Positions 8,947 through 17,854 of a stretch of DNA of 64,000 nucleotides are shown here, piece by piece. The DNA is from an uncultured Oscillospiraceae bacterium (GTDB lineage: Bacteria > Bacillota > Clostridia > Oscillospirales > Oscillospiraceae), in contig CABVDR010000003.1 of the NCBI GenBank assembly GCA_902497145.1, forward strand, positions 1 to 64,000. Direction: 5' to 3'. The position numbers were made by a program, and so were the translations under genes. Positions within the stretch are counted from its first letter, which is position 1, and each line of letters opens with the position of its first letter. The notes under the pieces are model-generated. The model searched no databases, was not told the origin of the DNA, and saw only the letters and a program-made list of their open reading frames with translations.

Positions 8947-10431
8947 ATGAACATGCAAGATAAGGAATTCTGGTTTGTAGTGGGCAGTCAGTTCCTGTAC
9001 GGCCCCGAAGTGCTGGAGATCGTGGCCGCCCGGGCCGCTGAGATGGCCGACGCCCTGAACGCCTCCGGCAACCTGCCCTGTAAGCTGGTGTATAAGGTCA
9101 CCGCCAAGACCAACAAGGAGATTGCCGACGTGGTCAAGGAGGCCAACTACGACGACAATTGCTGCGGCATCATCACCTGGTGCCACACCTTCTCCCCCTC
9201 CAAGATGTGGATCAACGGCTTTGTCAATCTCCAGAAGCCCTACTGCCACTTCGCCACCCAGTATAACCGAGAGATCCCCAACGAAGAGATCGACATGGAC
9301 TTCATGAACCTGAACCAGGCCGCCCACGGCGACCGGGAGCACGGGTTTATCGCCGCCCGGCTGCGTATGCCCCGGAAGGTCATCGCCGGCTACTGGAAGG
9401 ACGAGGACGTGCAGAAGCGTCTGGGCCGCTGGATGCGTACCGCCGTGGGCGTGGCTTACAGCAAGAGCCTGAAGGTCATGCGCTTTGGCGACAACATGCG
9501 GGAAGTGGCCGTCACCGAGGGCGACAAGGTGGAGGTCCAGGCCAAGCTGGGCTGGCAGGTAAATACCTGGGCCGTGGGCGACCTGGTAAAGGTAATGAAC
9601 GAGGTCACCGACGCCGAGATCGACGAGCTGATGGAGACCTACAAGGCCTCCTATGACATCGCCACCGACAACCTGGAAGCCATCCGCTACCAGGCCCGGG
9701 AAGAGATCGCCATGAAGAAGATGATGGACGCCGAGGGCTGCAAGGCCTTCTCCAACACCTTCCAGGATCTGTACGGCATGGAGCAGCTGCCCGGCCTGGC
9801 CAGCCAGCACCTGATGGCGCAGGGCTACGGCTACGGCGGCGAGGGCGACTGGAAGGTGGCCGCCATGACCACCATCATGAAGGTGATGGGCGAGAACGGC
9901 AACGGCTCCTCCGGCTTTATGGAGGACTACACCTACCACCTGGTGCCCGGCCACGAGTACAGCCTGGGCGCCCACATGCTGGAGGTCTGCCCCTCTCTGG
10001 CCGCCGGAAAGCCCCGCATTGAGACCCACCACCTGGGCATCGGCATGAACGAGAAGGACCCTGCCCGTCTGGTGTTTGAGGGCAAGGAGGGCGACGCCAT
10101 CGTGGTCAGCCTCATCGACATGGGCGGCCGCCTGCGCCTGGTGTGCCAGGACATCCACTGCGTCAAGCCCATTATGCCCATGCCCAACCTGCCTGTGGCC
10201 CGGGTCATGTGGCAGGCTCAGCCCAACCTGACCACCGGCGTGGAGTGCTGGATCACCGCCGGCGGCGCCCACCACACCGTCCTCAGCTACGACGTCACCG
10301 CCGAGCAGATGAAGGACTGGGCCAATATGATGGGTATTGAGTTTGTCCACATCAGCAAGGACACCACCGTGGAGGGTCTGGAGCAGCAGCTCTTCCTCAA
10401 CGACATTGCCTGGAAGCTGAAGGGCATCTGA
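8947..10431 (+). CDS. araA: L-arabinose isomerase
   Basis: 494 residues. The ATG at 8947 is chosen because GGAGG (8934-8938) is 8 bases upstream; the ATG at 8932 lies inside that site. It converts L-arabinose to L-ribulose with Mn2+. Family landmarks are [18 protein letters not shown] at the N-terminus, [21 protein letters not shown], the metal/active-site region [21 protein letters not shown], and the C-terminal [12 protein letters not shown]. Length is typical of AraA (about 490-500). Confidence 0.97.
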   Translation: MNMQDKEFWFVVGSQFLYGPEVLEIVAARAAEMADALNASGNLPCKLVYKVTAKTNKEIADVVKEANYDDNCCGIITWCHTFSPSKMWINGFVNLQKPYCHFATQYNREIPNEEIDMDFMNLNQAAHGDREHGFIAARLRMPRKVIAGYWKDEDVQKRLGRWMRTAVGVAYSKSLKVMRFGDNMREVAVTEGDKVEVQAKLGWQVNTWAVGDLVKVMNEVTDAEIDELMETYKASYDIATDNLEAIRYQAREEIAMKKMMDAEGCKAFSNTFQDLYGMEQLPGLASQHLMAQGYGYGGEGDWKVAAMTTIMKVMGENGNGSSGFMEDYTYHLVPGHEYSLGAHMLEVCPSLAAGKPRIETHHLGIGMNEKDPARLVFEGKEGDAIVVSLIDMGGRLRLVCQDIHCVKPIMPMPNLPVARVMWQAQPNLTTGVECWITAGGAHHTVLSYDVTAEQMKDWANMMGIEFVHISKDTTVEGLEQQLFLNDIAWKLKGI

Positions 10432-10443
10432 GAAGCCACGGAG

Positions 10444-10475
10444 GGCCGCCGGACCGTCTTTCCGGTCCGGCGGCC
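10444..10475 (+). other. Intercistronic GC-rich hairpin between araA and araD
   Basis: 13-bp perfect stem (10444-10456 with 10463-10475), six-base loop and no T-run. It is more likely an mRNA-stability or processing element than a terminator, and may adjust AraD output relative to AraA. Confidence 0.65.
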
Positions 10476-10495
10476 GTGGGAAAGGAGCAGCAAGT

Positions 10496-11194
10496 ATGCT
10501 GGAAGAACTGAAAAAACAGGTCTGTGAGGCCAACCTTCTCCTGCCCAAGCACGGACTGGTCACCTTTACCTGGGGCAATGTGTCCGGCGTGGACCGGGAG
10601 AAGGGCCTGATGGTCATTAAGCCCTCCGGCGTGGAGTACGACGGGATGAAGCCGGAGGATATGGTGGTGGTCAGCCTGGAGACCGGCGAGCGGGTGGAGG
10701 GCAAGTATAAGCCCTCCAGCGACACCGACACCCATGTGGCCCTGTACAATGCCTTCCCCGCTCTGGGGGGCATCGTCCACACCCACAGCCGCTGGGCCAC
10801 CTCCTTTGCCCAGGCAGGCAAGGGTGTGCCTGCCATGGGCACTACCCAGGGGGACTATTTCTACGGGGAGATCCCCTGCACCCGGAAGATGACCCCAGAG
10901 GAGATCGCCGGTCAGTATGAGCTGGAGACGGGCAACGTGATCATCGAGACCTTCCGCAAGCGGAACATCGACCCCGCCCAGGTTCCTGCGGTGCTGGTCC
11001 ACAGCCACGGCCCCTTCACCTGGGGTACCGACCCCTTCAACGCGGTACATAACGCCGTGGTGCTGGAGGAGTGTGCCTTTATGGATTTCCACGCCATGGC
11101 CCTGACGCCGGGCCTGCCCCCCATGCAGCAGGAGCTGCTGGACAAGCATTATCTGCGCAAGCACGGCCCCGGAGCCTACTACGGCCAGGGCTGA
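10496..11194 (+). CDS. araD: L-ribulose-5-phosphate 4-epimerase
   Basis: 232 residues, class II aldolase/epimerase fold. It converts L-ribulose 5-phosphate to D-xylulose 5-phosphate, the exit to the pentose phosphate pathway. Diagnostic segments are [15 protein letters not shown] (phosphate-binding), [21 protein letters not shown], the zinc-binding pair in [12 protein letters not shown] and a later His in [12 protein letters not shown]. Length equals that of E. coli AraD (231). AAAGGAG precedes the ATG. It is the last gene of the operon; a terminator follows. Confidence 0.96.
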   Translation: MLEELKKQVCEANLLLPKHGLVTFTWGNVSGVDREKGLMVIKPSGVEYDGMKPEDMVVVSLETGERVEGKYKPSSDTDTHVALYNAFPALGGIVHTHSRWATSFAQAGKGVPAMGTTQGDYFYGEIPCTRKMTPEEIAGQYELETGNVIIETFRKRNIDPAQVPAVLVHSHGPFTWGTDPFNAVHNAVVLEECAFMDFHAMALTPGLPPMQQELLDKHYLRKHGPGAYYGQG

Positions 11195-11221
11195 GTGCAT
11201 AATAAGAGGGAGAAAGAGAGA

Positions 11222-11264
11222 AGAAACGGCTTGCCGACCACCCTACGGTCGGCAGGCCGTTTCT
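11222..11264 (+). terminator. Terminator of the ara operon
   Basis: 18-bp stem (11222-11239 with 11247-11264) with one G-T pair. The distal arm ends in TTTCT, which supplies a short T-rich tail. Confidence 0.8.
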
Positions 11265-11369
11265 ACGTTATAAGGGAAAAGTGGGCAGAAATGTAATGAA
11301 GTCACAGAAGCGCCCGGCACCATCCCGTACAATAGCCTCAAACAACACCATCAGCAGAAAGGATGACGG

Positions 11370-13067
11370 ATGATGAAGATTGTGATTGTGGGCGGCGTGG
11401 CGGGCGGCGCAACCGCCGCGGCCCGGATTCGGCGGCTGGATGAGCAGGCAGAGATCGTGGTGTTTGAGCGCTCGGGCTATGTGTCCTACGCCAACTGCGG
11501 CCTGCCCTACTACATCGGCGGGGTGATAGAGGACGGGGAGGAGCTGACTCTCCAGACCCCGGAGAGCTTCCGGGCGCGGTTCCAGGTGGACATGCGGGTA
11601 CACCACGAGGTGACCGCCATCCACCCCCAGGAGAAGACGGTCTCGGTGCGGAATCTGGAGACCGGGGAGGCGTTTGAGGAGTCTTACGACAAGCTCCTGC
11701 TCTCCCCCGGAGCCCGGCCCACCCAGCCGCCCCTGCCCGGCATGGACATGGAGCAGCTGTTTACCCTGCGCACCGTGGAGGACACCTTCCGCATCAAAAA
11801 CTATATCAATGAAAAGCACCCCAAGTCGGCGGTGCTGGCGGGGGGCGGCTTCATCGGCCTGGAGCTGGCGGAGAACCTGCGCCGCCTGGGGTTGGACGTG
11901 ACCATCGTCCAGAAGCCCAAGCAGCTCATGAACCCCTTTGACCCGGATATGGCCGCCCTGCTGCACAGCGAGGTGCGCCGCCACGGGGTGAAGCTGGCCC
12001 TTGGCCACCTGGTGGAGGGCTTTGCGGAGCGGGACGGCGGCGTGGATGTGCTGCTGGAAAATGCCGCCCCTCTCCACGCGGACATGGTAGTGCTGGCCAT
12101 CGGGGTCACTCCCGACTCCCACCTGGCCCGGGAGGCGGGGCTGGAGCTGGGAATCCGGGGCAGCATTCTGGTCAACGACCGGATGGAGACCTCGGTGCCA
12201 GACATCTACGCCGTGGGCGATGCGGTGCAGGTGAAGCACTTTGTCACCGGGCAGGACACTCTCATCGCCCTGGCCGGGCCTGCCAACAAGCAGGGGCGCA
12301 TCGCCGCCGACAACATCTGCGGCGGGGACAGCCGCTACCACGGCTCTCAGGGCAGCAGCGTCATTCAGGTCTTCGACCTGACTGCCGCCGCCACCGGCCT
12401 GAACGAAAACGCCGCCAAGCAGGCGGGAATTGACGCAGACAAGGTGATCCTCTCCCCCATGAGCCACGCCGGGTACTACCCCGGCGGCAAGCTGATGACC
12501 ATGAAGGTGATCTTTGAGAAGGGGAGCAACCGGCTGCTGGGGGCCCAGATCGTGGGCTATGAGGGAGTAGACAAGCGCATCGACGTGCTGGCCACTGCCA
12601 TCCGGGCGGGGCTGAGCGCGGTGGAGCTCAAGGAGCTGGATCTGGCCTATGCGCCCCCCTACTCCTCCGCCAAGGACCCGGTGAACATGGCGGGCTTCAT
12701 GATCGAAAACCTGGCCTTGGGGCTGGTGAAGCAGTTTTCCCTGGAAGAGATAGACGCCCTGCCCCGGGACGGCAGCGTGACCCTGCTGGACGTGCGCACG
12801 GAGGAGGAGTATGCCCAGCGGCACGTTCCGGGCTTTGTCAATATCCCGGTGGATGAGCTGAGGGACCGCCTGGACGAGGTGACCCCGGGCAAGCCGGTGT
12901 ATGTCATGTGTCAGAGCGGCCTGCGCAGCTACCTGGCCTGCCGGATCCTCGCCGCCCGCGGCTACGAGTGTTTCAACTTTACCGGCGGTTTTCGCTACTA
13001 TGAGACGGTCACCGACGACCGGGGCCTTATCGAGCAGGCCTTTGCCTGCGGGATGGATCGGGCCTGA
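11370..13067 (+). CDS. CoA-disulfide reductase/NADH oxidase family flavoprotein fused to a rhodanese domain
   Basis: 565 residues. Residues 1-450 are an FAD/NAD(P)H pyridine nucleotide-disulfide reductase: dinucleotide fold VIVGGVAGGATAAARIRR, active-site Cys in SYANCGLPYYIGG (single redox Cys as in CoADR/Nox), and FAD motif VPDIYAVGDAV. The C-terminal ~90 residues are a rhodanese domain (LLDVRTEEEYAQRHVPG) with Cys in VMCQSGLRS. CoADR-rhodanese fusions reduce CoA disulfides or persulfides and handle sulfane sulfur. The gene stands alone between two transcription units. The exact electron acceptor is not determined. Confidence 0.88.
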   Translation: MMKIVIVGGVAGGATAAARIRRLDEQAEIVVFERSGYVSYANCGLPYYIGGVIEDGEELTLQTPESFRARFQVDMRVHHEVTAIHPQEKTVSVRNLETGEAFEESYDKLLLSPGARPTQPPLPGMDMEQLFTLRTVEDTFRIKNYINEKHPKSAVLAGGGFIGLELAENLRRLGLDVTIVQKPKQLMNPFDPDMAALLHSEVRRHGVKLALGHLVEGFAERDGGVDVLLENAAPLHADMVVLAIGVTPDSHLAREAGLELGIRGSILVNDRMETSVPDIYAVGDAVQVKHFVTGQDTLIALAGPANKQGRIAADNICGGDSRYHGSQGSSVIQVFDLTAAATGLNENAAKQAGIDADKVILSPMSHAGYYPGGKLMTMKVIFEKGSNRLLGAQIVGYEGVDKRIDVLATAIRAGLSAVELKELDLAYAPPYSSAKDPVNMAGFMIENLALGLVKQFSLEEIDALPRDGSVTLLDVRTEEEYAQRHVPGFVNIPVDELRDRLDEVTPGKPVYVMCQSGLRSYLACRILAARGYECFNFTGGFRYYETVTDDRGLIEQAFACGMDRA

Positions 13068-13087
13068 GTGAGCTTAGAAAGGGACGG

Positions 13088-13117
13088 TTGCTCCGGCGCG
13101 GACCCCTATGTTATACT
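13088..13117 (+). promoter_or_regulatory. Promoter of the ArAE-like gene
   Basis: -35 TTGCTC (13088-13093), 18-base spacer, -10 TATACT (13112-13117), about 70 bases ahead of the gene start. Confidence 0.6.
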
Positions 13118-13188
13118 CAACCCAACAGTAGGAAACAATGGGAACAGAGTGTGCCACCCGCTGTGAACCACCCCAAGGAGATGCCGCC

Positions 13189-14112
13189 ATGAAGCTTCCG
13201 TCTGGATTTTCCCTCAAAAAATTTCCCGTTGGGATGCGCACCCTCAAGACCGCCCTGGCGGTGACTTTGTCCCTGATGGCGGTAGAATACTACGGAGCCA
13301 GCCCTGCCAAGGTGGTGTTCGCCACCATCGGGGCCATCTCCGCCGTAGGCCCAACCTTTACCGCCTCCCTGCTGGCCTGCATGACCCAGATCTGCGGGGT
13401 GACGGTGGGGGCGTTGCTGGCCCTGGTATTCCTGGCCCTCCCCATCCCGCCTATTGTGGGGGTGGGTATCGGCATCATGGTCATCATCACCAGTTACCAC
13501 CACCTGAAGCTGAAGCTGGTGCCGGTGCTGCCCTGCCTGGTGCTGGTCAATGCCTGTCTCAACCCGGAAATTCAGGCGCTCAGCTACTCCCTGGCCCGGA
13601 TCTGGGACACCGCCATCGGTCTTGCCATCGGAATGCTGGTGAACACCCTGATCTTCCCCTATGACAACAGCAAAAAAATTCGGCAGATGATGGCCGGGCT
13701 GGACGAGGATCTGATCTGCATTCTGGAGGACCTGTTTGACGGGGACGACCACCTGCCCCAGGCGGACAGCCTGGAGAAGAAGATCGACGCTCTGGAGAGT
13801 CAGCTGGCTCTCTTTTCCCAGCAGCGGCTGCTCCGCCGCAAGCGGCAGAAGCGGGAGATCCAGCGCCTGTCCACCTGTGAGGACACGGCCCAGGCCCTGC
13901 GGGTGGAGCTGGCTGCCCTGTGTGCCATGCCGGCCGTGGGCCGCCTGAACCGGGAGAACCGCCAGGCCCTGCTGGCTCTGGGGGCCAAGGTGAGCCGGGA
14001 GGAGCCCGGCGGGACGGAGACGGTGGAGGATGTGGTGTCCAACTACCACGTCTCCCAGGTGCTGCGCCTGCGGCAGAAGCTGAAGGGACAGCTGGCCGGC
14101 CGCCGCCGATAA
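13189..14112 (+). CDS. Aromatic acid exporter (ArAE/FUSC-like) family membrane protein
   Basis: 307 residues from the ATG at 13189 (AAGGAG at 13175-13180, 8 bases away). The N-terminal ~160 residues contain about five membrane helices with the family pattern RTLKTALAVTLSLM and TIGAISAVGPTFTAS. The C-terminal half is a charged helical cytoplasmic domain (LEKKIDALESQLALFSQQRLLRRKRQKREIQRL) with coiled-coil character. This layout fits the DUF939/ArAE_1 family of Gram-positive bacteria. The exported substrate is unknown. Confidence 0.75.
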   Translation: MKLPSGFSLKKFPVGMRTLKTALAVTLSLMAVEYYGASPAKVVFATIGAISAVGPTFTASLLACMTQICGVTVGALLALVFLALPIPPIVGVGIGIMVIITSYHHLKLKLVPVLPCLVLVNACLNPEIQALSYSLARIWDTAIGLAIGMLVNTLIFPYDNSKKIRQMMAGLDEDLICILEDLFDGDDHLPQADSLEKKIDALESQLALFSQQRLLRRKRQKREIQRLSTCEDTAQALRVELAALCAMPAVGRLNRENRQALLALGAKVSREEPGGTETVEDVVSNYHVSQVLRLRQKLKGQLAGRRR

Positions 14113-14133
14113 CATACTTTTCCTAAAACAGAC

Positions 14134-14168
14134 AAACGCCATGCCCCCGGTGCGGGGACATGGCGTTT
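14134..14168. terminator. Bidirectional terminator between convergent genes
   Basis: 10-bp stem (14134-14143 with 14159-14168) extended by a C4/G4 pairing in the loop, with T-rich ends on both strands. It serves the exporter-like gene (+) and the CdaR-type regulator gene (-). Confidence 0.85.
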
Positions 14169-14172
14169 ATTG

Positions 14173-15288
14173 CTAGGAGTTCAGCTCCAGAAATTGCAGG
14201 GCGATGTAGAGCATGGCCGCGTCCTTGGGGCGGCGCAGGTCGTAGCCGGTGTACTGGGCCAGCTTGCCCATGCGGTAGCGGAAGGTGTTTTTGTGGACGT
14301 GGATGCTCTGGGCGGCCTGCTCCACGTTGCCGTCATGGCGGTAGTAGAGGACCAGGCACTCCAACAGCTCCTGCCGCTCCCCCTGGGGGATGGCGGAGAA
14401 CACCGCCCGGCACACGTCGGCCTTGACCTTGGGCTCCAGATTTTGCAGCACAAAGTCCAGAGAGATGCCGCTGTACTCCAGGATGGTGCGGCTTTTGGCG
14501 GCGGCCCGGGCGGCGATCTTGGCCTCGTTGTAGCAGCGGCGGATCTCCTCCGGCCCCTGGGAGAGGGTGCTCAGTCCCCCGCTGAGGGAGACCTCGTAAA
14601 AGCTCTCCGCCGCCTGCTTGAACTGCTTGAGCAGGTCCAGGGCGTTCTGTTTTGGGCCGAATACCAGCAGCAGTCGGCGGTTGACCACCGCGCACAGGGT
14701 CTGTCCCCCCTGGACATAGCCCTGGGCCATCTGTAAAAGCCTCCCGCCGTGGAGCTCGGGGGGCTGAGCATCCCCCCGGGGCTCATACTCCAGAATGGCC
14801 AGGCGTTTGGGTTCCCGGATGTCCACATCCAGCAGCGCTCCCCGCTCGGCAAAGGCGGACCAGTCCAGGTCCCTGGCAAAGAGCCACTCCTCCAAAAACA
14901 GCCGCCGGGCCTGCTCCAGCAGCAGGGTCTGCTCCTGCTGCCGCATGGTGGACAGCATGATCTCCGTCATCTTTTTCACAATGGCTCCAAAGTCCCGCAC
15001 CCCGTTAGGGGGGCCGGTGATGCCGATGACCCCCTCGCAGTTGCCATCTACATAGATGGGCAGGTTCACCCCCTGCTGTGCCCCGGGGCCCTCCTCCCCC
15101 GCGCCCACCTCCAGCACCGGCAGCTGCCGCTCCAGGATCTCCTTGGCGATGGTGTGCAGCTGACCGATCCGCTTGGGGTCGGTGCTGGCCAGAATGGTGC
15201 CGGTGCGGTCCATGATGTTTACGTCCCGGCCGATGGTCTGCTTGATCTCCTGCACGATCTGCATGCCGTTTTCCTTGGTCAAAAACAC
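14173..15288 (-). CDS. CdaR/PucR-type transcriptional regulator
   Basis: 371 residues from a GTG at 15288, with AGGAGGGG 6 bases upstream. The N-terminal ~135 residues are a sugar-diacid recognition domain (QEIKQTIGRDVNIMDRTGTILASTDPKRIG, LPIYVDGNCEGVIGITG). The C-terminus is a PucR-type helix-turn-helix (QAAQSIHVHKNTFRYRMGKL). CdaR proteins activate genes for glycerate/glucarate-type acids. Its divergent neighbour is a D-2-hydroxyacid dehydrogenase, so glycerate or hydroxypyruvate control is a reasonable inference. Confidence 0.88.
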   Translation of the reverse strand: MFLTKENGMQIVQEIKQTIGRDVNIMDRTGTILASTDPKRIGQLHTIAKEILERQLPVLEVGAGEEGPGAQQGVNLPIYVDGNCEGVIGITGPPNGVRDFGAIVKKMTEIMLSTMRQQEQTLLLEQARRLFLEEWLFARDLDWSAFAERGALLDVDIREPKRLAILEYEPRGDAQPPELHGGRLLQMAQGYVQGGQTLCAVVNRRLLLVFGPKQNALDLLKQFKQAAESFYEVSLSGGLSTLSQGPEEIRRCYNEAKIAARAAAKSRTILEYSGISLDFVLQNLEPKVKADVCRAVFSAIPQGERQELLECLVLYYRHDGNVEQAAQSIHVHKNTFRYRMGKLAQYTGYDLRRPKDAAMLYIALQFLELNS

Positions 15289-15364
15289 AGGGCGCCCCTC
15301 CTGTTCGGATTGTATTTTATATAAAAATTTTATCGCAACTTTGGCCCAAATACAAGGCTGGGTT

Positions 15365-15373
15365 TGCTATATT
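15365..15373 (+). promoter_or_regulatory. Extended -10 element of the hydroxyacid dehydrogenase promoter
   Basis: TG-C-TATATT (TG at 15365-15366, -10 at 15368-15373) lies 42 bases ahead of the start codon. No good -35 is seen, as expected for extended -10 promoters or ones needing an activator such as the divergent CdaR-type protein. Confidence 0.5.
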
Positions 15374-15414
15374 GGGGATAACAAAACAGCGAAATGAAAC
15401 GAGGAGGTTTCATC

Positions 15415-16380
15415 ATGAAAATTGTCGTTCTGGATGGATATACCGAAAACCCCGGCGATCTGAGCTGGGACGAGCTGGGCAAGCTGGGCGAGCTCACCGT
15501 GTATGACCGCACCTCCTATGTGGAGGCCCCCATCATTGCCGAGCGCATCGGCGACGCCGAGGTGGTCATCACCAACAAGACCCCCATCTCCAAAGAGACC
15601 ATGGACAAGTGCCCCAACCTGAAGCTCATCGCCTTCCTGGCCACCGGCTACAACGTGGCCGACTACAACTACGCCAAGGAGAAGGGCATCCTGGTGTGCA
15701 ACGTGCCCACCTACGGCACCGCCTGTGTGGGTCAGTACGCCATCGCCCTGCTGCTGGAGGTGTGTCACCACATCGGCCACCACGACAAGACCGTCCACGA
15801 GGGCAAGTGGGCCAGCCACATCGACTGGTGCTACTGGGACTACCCCCTCATCGAGCTGGACGGCAAGACCGCCGGCGTCATCGGCTTTGGCCGCATCGGC
15901 CAGACCACCGGCCGCATTGCCAAGGCTCTGGGCATGAAGGTGCTGGCCTACGACCTGTATCCCAACGACTCCGGCAAGGCTATCGCCGAGTATGTGGATC
16001 TGGACACCCTGCTGGCCCAGGCTGACGTCATCTTCCTGCACTGCAACCTGACTGCCGACAACGAGAAGATGATCAACAAGGCCAACATTGCCAAGATGAA
16101 GGACGGCGCGATCCTCATCAACAACTCCCGCGGCCAGCTCATCGACGAGCAGGACGTCACCGACGCCCTGAAGTCCGGCAAGCTGGCGGCCGCCGGTCTG
16201 GACGTGGTGTACACCGAGCCCATCAAGGCGGACAACCCCCTGCTCACTGCCCCCAACTGCATCATCACTCCTCACATGTCCTGGGGCGCCAAGGAAGCCC
16301 GTCAGCGCATCATGGACATCACCGTGGACAATGTGAAGGCCTATCAGGATGGCAAGCCCATCAACGTGGTAAACAAATAA
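15415..16380 (+). CDS. D-2-hydroxyacid dehydrogenase, glycerate dehydrogenase/hydroxypyruvate reductase-like
   Basis: 321 residues from the ATG at 15415; the in-frame ATG at 15394 precedes the AGGAGG ribosome-binding site and is rejected. NAD-binding motif GFGRIGQTTGRIAKALGMKV with acidic YDLYP after beta-2, and catalytic Arg (NNSRGQLID), Glu (VYTEPIKADN) and His (ITPHMSWG), all conserved. The best family match is glycerate dehydrogenase, reducing hydroxypyruvate to D-glycerate. It faces the CdaR-type regulator. The substrate is not provable from sequence. Confidence 0.88.
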   Translation: MKIVVLDGYTENPGDLSWDELGKLGELTVYDRTSYVEAPIIAERIGDAEVVITNKTPISKETMDKCPNLKLIAFLATGYNVADYNYAKEKGILVCNVPTYGTACVGQYAIALLLEVCHHIGHHDKTVHEGKWASHIDWCYWDYPLIELDGKTAGVIGFGRIGQTTGRIAKALGMKVLAYDLYPNDSGKAIAEYVDLDTLLAQADVIFLHCNLTADNEKMINKANIAKMKDGAILINNSRGQLIDEQDVTDALKSGKLAAAGLDVVYTEPIKADNPLLTAPNCIITPHMSWGAKEARQRIMDITVDNVKAYQDGKPINVVNK

Positions 16381-16433
16381 ACCGGGCGTTGTCTACTCTC
16401 TCCATCGCCTGGATTTCCTAACCTTTGTGAAAA

Positions 16434-16474
16434 GCGCCCCCTGTACCGTTTTGTCGGTACAGGGGGCGCGTCTT
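16434..16474. terminator. Terminator between convergent genes
   Basis: 15-bp perfect stem (16434-16448 with 16455-16469) and a six-base loop, with a modest T-rich tail on the plus strand. It separates the dehydrogenase gene from the minus-strand glycan locus. Confidence 0.85.
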
Positions 16475-16482
16475 TGTGTTGT

Positions 16483-16923
16483 TTATCCTCTCTTCTGGAA
16501 GGCAAAAAACCGCTGGCCCACATAGTTCAGGCAGGTGAACAGCCCGTTGCCGGCGATCAGGGAGATCTGGCCCTGCCAGGTGACCCACCAGCCGCCCAGC
16601 TTGGGTACCACCCAGTTGACCAGGGGCTGGGCAATGCCATAGGCCACCAGGTAGCACACGGCGATGTTCAGGGCAAAGCGCACCGCATCCCCCGCCACGC
16701 TGCCCTGGCTGTGGAAGGAGTACTTGCGGTTAAAGTAGAAGCTGGAGACGCTGGCGATGCAGAAGGCCAGGGCGCTGGAGGGCCAGTACCCCAGCTTCAC
16801 ATAGGAGTACAGCACCAGCTGGATGGTCAGACTGAGCACGGTGTTTCCCAGGCCGATGAGGAGAAACCACCGCAGGCTGGGCTCCAGCAGCAGCTGCTTC
16901 AGCTTAGACATCCAGCCGCTCAC
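16483..16923 (-). CDS. GtrA-like membrane protein
   Basis: 146 residues with four predicted membrane helices. Family pattern: RWFLLIGLGNTVLSLTIQLVLY, AFCIASVSSFYFNRKYSF and the final NYVGQRFFAFQ. GtrA-family proteins are small flippase-like partners of polyprenyl-phosphate glycosyltransferases. The GTG at 16923 is chosen for the AGGAG 7 bases upstream; an ATG at 16911 is possible. It overlaps the end of the GT2 gene, so the two are translationally coupled. Confidence 0.85.
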   Translation of the reverse strand: MSGWMSKLKQLLLEPSLRWFLLIGLGNTVLSLTIQLVLYSYVKLGYWPSSALAFCIASVSSFYFNRKYSFHSQGSVAGDAVRFALNIAVCYLVAYGIAQPLVNWVVPKLGGWWVTWQGQISLIAGNGLFTCLNYVGQRFFAFQKRG

Positions 16924-17854
16924 GCTCTTTCTCCTCCGTCAGGCGGAACAGATTGAGCCACAGCTCAAAGTTCTGCCGGTCTTTTTTGATCACTGTGTCC
17001 AGGATAAGGCCGCAGCAGAAGGTAAGAAGGCCCCCCAGAAAGATAAAGCCGGCCACAATCAGAGTGGGAAAGCGGGCCACCAGCCCGGTCTCCAGGTACT
17101 CCCAAAATACCGGCACAAACAGCACCGCCGCAATGACGGTCAAAATGGCCGCCACCGTGGTAAAGAAGGCCAGGGGCTTGTAGTCCTTAACCAGGCGGAA
17201 GATAGTCATGAGCACCTTGGCCCCGTCGGTGTAGGTGTTCAGCTTGGACTGGCTGCCCTCCGGACGGTCCCGGTAGTCCACCGGCACGTTGACCAGGTAG
17301 AAATTTTTGTCCAGGGCGTGGATGGACATTTCCGTCTCAATTTCAAAGCCCCGGGACAGGGTGGGGTAGCTTTTGACGAACAGGCGGCTGAAGGCCCGGT
17401 AGCCCGTCATGATATCCACGATCTGGCCGTGGAAGAACCAGTTGACCAGCTTGCGCACCAGCACGTTGCCCACATTGTGGAAGGGCCGTTTGTTCTCGGT
17501 GAAGTAGGTGGAGGAGAGTCGGTCGCCCACCACCATGTCTGCGTGGTCTAGCAGCACCGCGTCGGCCATCTGCCGGGCGTACTCCGCCGGGTAGGTGTCG
17601 TCCCCGTCCACCATCAAATAGCACTGGGCGTCCACATCCCGGAACATGGTGCGGATCACATTGCCCTTGCCCTGGCGGTGCTCCTGACGCACCACCGCTC
17701 CCGCCTCCCGGGCGAGGACGGCGGTCTGGTCGGTGGAGTTGTTGTCGTAGACGTAGATCACTGCCTCCGGCAGGACCTCCCGGAAGTCCCGCACCACCTT
17801 GCCGATGGTGGAGGCCTCGTTGTAACAGGGGATCAAAACCGCGATCTTATCCAT
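16904..17854 (-). CDS. Family 2 glycosyltransferase with C-terminal membrane anchor (polyprenyl-phosphate hexose synthase-like)
   Basis: 316 residues. GT-A domain at the N-terminus: VLIPCYNEASTIGKVV, nucleotide-binding VYDNNSTDQT, DxD-type VDGDDTYP, and acceptor motif DIMTGYRAFSR. Two hydrophobic helices follow at about 230-290. This is the DPM1/GtrB type that charges undecaprenyl phosphate with a sugar on the cytoplasmic face, coupled with the GtrA-like protein encoded immediately downstream. The 5' end overlaps the upstream gene by 8 bases. Confidence 0.88.
   Translation of the reverse strand: MDKIAVLIPCYNEASTIGKVVRDFREVLPEAVIYVYDNNSTDQTAVLAREAGAVVRQEHRQGKGNVIRTMFRDVDAQCYLMVDGDDTYPAEYARQMADAVLLDHADMVVGDRLSSTYFTENKRPFHNVGNVLVRKLVNWFFHGQIVDIMTGYRAFSRLFVKSYPTLSRGFEIETEMSIHALDKNFYLVNVPVDYRDRPEGSQSKLNTYTDGAKVLMTIFRLVKDYKPLAFFTTVAAILTVIAAVLFVPVFWEYLETGLVARFPTLIVAGFIFLGGLLTFCCGLILDTVIKKDRQNFELWLNLFRLTEEKERERLDV

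Noticed and set aside
6184..10842. Long minus-strand open frames opposite the permeases and araBA.
   Set aside because: They are mirrors of well-identified genes and show no protein-family motif.
11265..11369. TACAAT at 11328-11333 as -10 of the CoA-disulfide reductase gene.
   Set aside because: No -35 or extended -10 accompanies it, so it was not listed as a promoter.
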